Below, piece after piece: positions 62,156-64,000 of a DNA stretch of 64,000 nt. Under the pieces are notes generated by a model that saw only the letters and a program-made list of their open reading frames with translations, had not been told where the DNA came from and did not search any database. Numbering within the stretch: position 1 is the first letter of the stretch; the number at the start of each line of letters is the position of its first letter. The translations under genes and the position numbers were made by a program. The stretch comes from Spirobacillus cienkowskii (GTDB taxonomy: Bacteria > Bdellovibrionota_B > Oligoflexia > Silvanigrellales > Silvanigrellaceae), in assembly GCA_003339605.1 (NCBI GenBank), contig QOVW01000059.1:28520-92519 (forward strand), read 5' to 3'.

Positions 62156-62419
62156 TTATTGAATCAGCTGAACCAAATACTTGGCACACTCATCTAAATT
62201 TTCCATACGGTCATATGCGCCCACACCAAATACCGCTCCTGGCATACTCCATACTGTTGATGACATTTCATCTTGAATAATAACATGTCCTTGTACAGAT
62301 TTGATAGCTTGAGCCCCTTCTTTGCCATCTTCACCCATGCCGGTAAGAATAAATGCCGCGCATTTGTTTCGATATATTTTTGCTATCGACTCAAATAAAT
62401 TATCCACAGCTGGGCGCAA
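62156..62419 (-). pseudogene. CheB C-terminal fragment (methylesterase domain remnant)
   Basis: The 87-residue open stretch matches only the end of CheB: LRPAVDNLFESIAKIYRNKC, the GMGEDG motif in FILTGMGEDGKEGAQ, IQDEMSS, WSMPGAVFGVGAYD. The receiver domain and the first half of the esterase domain, with its catalytic serine and histidine, are missing. It joins in frame, across two stops, to a cheA remnant at 62444-62542. The TTG at 62419 has no ribosome site. Confidence 0.82.
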
Positions 62420-62443
62420 ACTTCTTTCTCAAATCCATTTCTT

Positions 62444-62542
62444 CTATATCGGCAATATTTTATATAACTTATCCAAAATTTCTTGACATTCGTCAAAATA
62501 TTCCATCAACGTTGAATCTTTAATTTAACTAGTTTTAGTCAT
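62444..62542 (-). pseudogene. CheA N-terminal remnant
   Basis: Read leftward from ATG 62542: MTKTS, a stop, then IKDSTLMEYFDECQEILDKL (then YKILPI, stop). This is the pattern of the first HPt helix of CheA, with a TTA-to-TAA change near the start. The histidine helix and everything after are deleted. It continues into the cheB remnant, so one large deletion probably removed most of cheA through half of cheB. Confidence 0.55.
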
Positions 62543-62767
62543 CTAAAAAATTTCCCAAAATTATATAAAATATTAACCAATTATCAAGTTAACGCATCAG
62601 TTTATTTGATAATATTATTTAACCTTAGTAAAATCGTCATTTTATTTAAATATAAATTAACTTTATGCCAATTCTTTAAACAGTGAATTTTATTCCCTCA
62701 CTTTTAATATAGTAAATGATTAGTTTATATAAGAAGCCTATTCTTTAATTTTACAGAGGAATTAAAA

Positions 62768-63406
62768 ATGAGTATTGACATTACTTTAATAAAAGAATCT
62801 TTTGAAATAGCAAAACCAATTGGTGGACAAATAGTTAATAGATTTTTTGAAAATATATACCACGATTACCCAATGATTAAAGAAACATACTTTCAAGATG
62901 AATCTATTTTGTTAAAAGAGTCATTTCTTAATTTTTTAATTAATATAGTTGAATATCTAGATAAACCAGATTTATTGAGCACATACCTTCAAAAAATTAG
63001 TCAAAATTTAATTAGCTATAAAATTGAAGCAAGTTACTTTGACTACGGGATGAACTCAATTTTAAAAACATTTTCGCAATTTTTTGGTAGATCTTGGAAT
63101 GAAAAATTAAGTAAAGAATGGACTGAAGTCTTTCAATTTATTTCTCAAACCCTAAAATCTTGTTCACAAATCAAAATAGAAAAAATTCAAGATGATATTC
63201 AAAAAAATCCTACTCAAGCAACCAATGCAATAAAAGTAGAAATTCCATTCTTAACTGATGATTTTAAAAAATATATTCAAAATGCGGTAAAAACTGTAAT
63301 TCTCAAACAACTTAAGATTGAAGTCCAAAAAACTCTTCAAGAAGAAATGCAAGAAATTGAGACAATGAAACCAGAAGAGTTGATAGAAAGAGCGCTAAGA
63401 AATTAA
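62768..63406 (+). CDS. Globin-fold protein probably lacking the haem-ligand histidine
   Basis: Residues about 5-135 follow the flavohaem-type globin pattern: LIKESFEIAKPIGGQIVNRF, FENIYHDYP, then FLINIVEYLDKPDLLSTYLQ and the F-helix region. Where globins have the proximal histidine (KHxSxxIxPEHY), this protein has ISQNLISYKIEASYFDYGM: leucine replaces histidine. Residues 140-212 are a helical, charged tail. AGAGGA precedes the ATG. It lies between the remnants of a receptor and cheA and may be an oxygen- or lipid-sensing leftover. The globin fold is likely; the missing ligand depends on the alignment. Confidence 0.65.
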   Translation: MSIDITLIKESFEIAKPIGGQIVNRFFENIYHDYPMIKETYFQDESILLKESFLNFLINIVEYLDKPDLLSTYLQKISQNLISYKIEASYFDYGMNSILKTFSQFFGRSWNEKLSKEWTEVFQFISQTLKSCSQIKIEKIQDDIQKNPTQATNAIKVEIPFLTDDFKKYIQNAVKTVILKQLKIEVQKTLQEEMQEIETMKPEELIERALRN

Positions 63407-63999
63407 ATTTTTAGTAAATCTTTTATATTATTTACCATTTTATCTAACTGTGATGCCAACTCACTCAAAGATTTTGCTGCTGCTAAAACTTGACTTGATC
63501 CATTGGTAGTTTGCTTTGCTAATTCTTTGACTTCATTTGCAACCACAGCGACCCTCACCCCGCATCTCCGGCGCGTGAGGCTTCAATCGTTGCATTCAAT
63601 GCTAGTAAATTTGTTTGTTGCGCTATTGAACAAATAACTTTTATAACATTACCAATTTCACGAGTGCTTTCTCCAAGCATATTCGTTCCAATTAGTTCAC
63701 TAGCTCTAACTGGTATGTATTTTTATAAGGCTTCTAAAGTTTTTAAACTTGTTTTAATTGCATAAACAATTTTAAAATTTTCAATGTCACAAAATAATAC
63801 ATTATTTGGAACATTTTCTATCATCGAATTTATCCGAGCAATTTTCCATTCCATTTCAATTTTTTGGGTTACAATATCCCATGCAAGCATAGATCCTACG
63901 TATAAAGTGATTCCTTTTAGTGGACAATATGCTATGAACTTAGGCGTTCATATAGAAGGGTTGTCCAATGGTAAAGAAGAAATCAGTTAAAAGTCAATA
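63403..63999 (-). pseudogene. PAS-domain methyl-accepting chemotaxis protein, decayed and deleted
   Basis: Read leftward from the window edge: a PAS-type receptor segment with GITLYVGSMLAWDIVTQKIE and ARINSMIENVPNNVLFCDIE (then a TAA in place of a Glu codon after TSLKTLEAL). Next comes [13 protein letters not shown], then an abrupt jump to the signalling tip [34 protein letters not shown]. After a frameshift it ends VAVVANEVKELAKQT and the C-terminal helix. More than 100 residues between the PAS and the tip are deleted. It carries at least two nonsense changes and one frameshift, so it is dead. It likely continues beyond the window. Confidence 0.85.
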
Positions 64000-64000
64000 T

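Noticed and set aside
62400..62408. A second exact TTATCCACA (DnaA-box) sequence
   Set aside because: It lies in the coding strand complement of the cheB remnant (GTGGATAA, encoding VDN), so it is explained by protein sequence; it weakens the DnaA reading of the 45747-45775 site.
1..64000. CRISPR arrays, tRNA or rRNA genes, insertion sequences, prophage genes
   Set aside because: I found no regularly spaced repeats, no cloverleaf-like sequence with CCA end, no transposase or integrase motif, and no phage structural genes apart from the T6SS components.

Overview
The window is chromosomal DNA from a Gram-negative, very AT-rich bacterium. It encodes an outer-membrane barrel, a type VI secretion system (T6SS), flagellar basal-body genes, lipid and NAD synthesis enzymes, and scattered signalling proteins. 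An AMIN-TPR protein beside flgB/flgC/fliE/fliF, REC-TPR and PilZ multidomain proteins, a PhoU fusion, and single-copy housekeeping genes in small operons suggest the Bdellovibrionota/Oligoflexia side of the old Deltaproteobacteria, perhaps a Silvanigrella-like lineage. That placement is inference from gene content; no rRNA gene is present to test it.

Region 1 (1-17793) is a T6SS locus in two arms. The rightward arm is tssK-tssL-tssM-vgrG. The leftward arm is tssB-tssC-hcp-like-tssE-tssF-tssG-tssA plus a helix-turn-helix gene. A PAAR-like gene diverges from tssB. ClpV (TssH) and TssJ are not here. The gap between the arms holds two decayed genes: a frameshifted fragment and an EamA-type exporter with an internal deletion. 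This block is visibly more AT-rich than what follows.

Region 2 (17790-25360) is a leftward flagellar operon: AMIN-TPR protein, an AAA+ activator without the GAFTGA loop, flgB, flgC, fliE, fliF. A PhoU protein fused to a degenerate phosphatase-like domain lies beside it. Region 3 (25461-33101) is housekeeping: lipA, a cyclophilin, thrS, and rpsB-tsf with a strongly structured leader, then a REC-TPR protein. Region 4 (33505-39059) has a frameshifted class-I glutaminase-like gene and a three-gene leftward operon: an Hsp70, a 470-residue protein of unknown function, and a J-domain-like protein with PPD in place of HPD. I consider this the best candidate for an undescribed system.

Region 5 (39200-46028) holds cdsA, a PilZ-PilZ-acyltransferase fusion, cheR, a REC-PilZ-like regulator, and a leftward group of cytochrome c, DsbA-like and DUF2058 genes. 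The terminator of that group lies inside the convergent regulator gene. Region 6 (46029-60544) holds an RNA methyltransferase, an esterase-hflX-small protein-murB operon in which MurB carries a CBM9/DOMON-like tail, then plsC, a thiamine pyrophosphokinase-like gene, trpR, an HTH gene, nadE, panC and plsB. Region 7 (60547-64000) is a collapsed chemotaxis operon. Scars of cheA, cheB, cheR and a PAS-containing receptor surround an intact cheY, a small intact gene, and a globin-like gene that appears to lack the haem-binding histidine.
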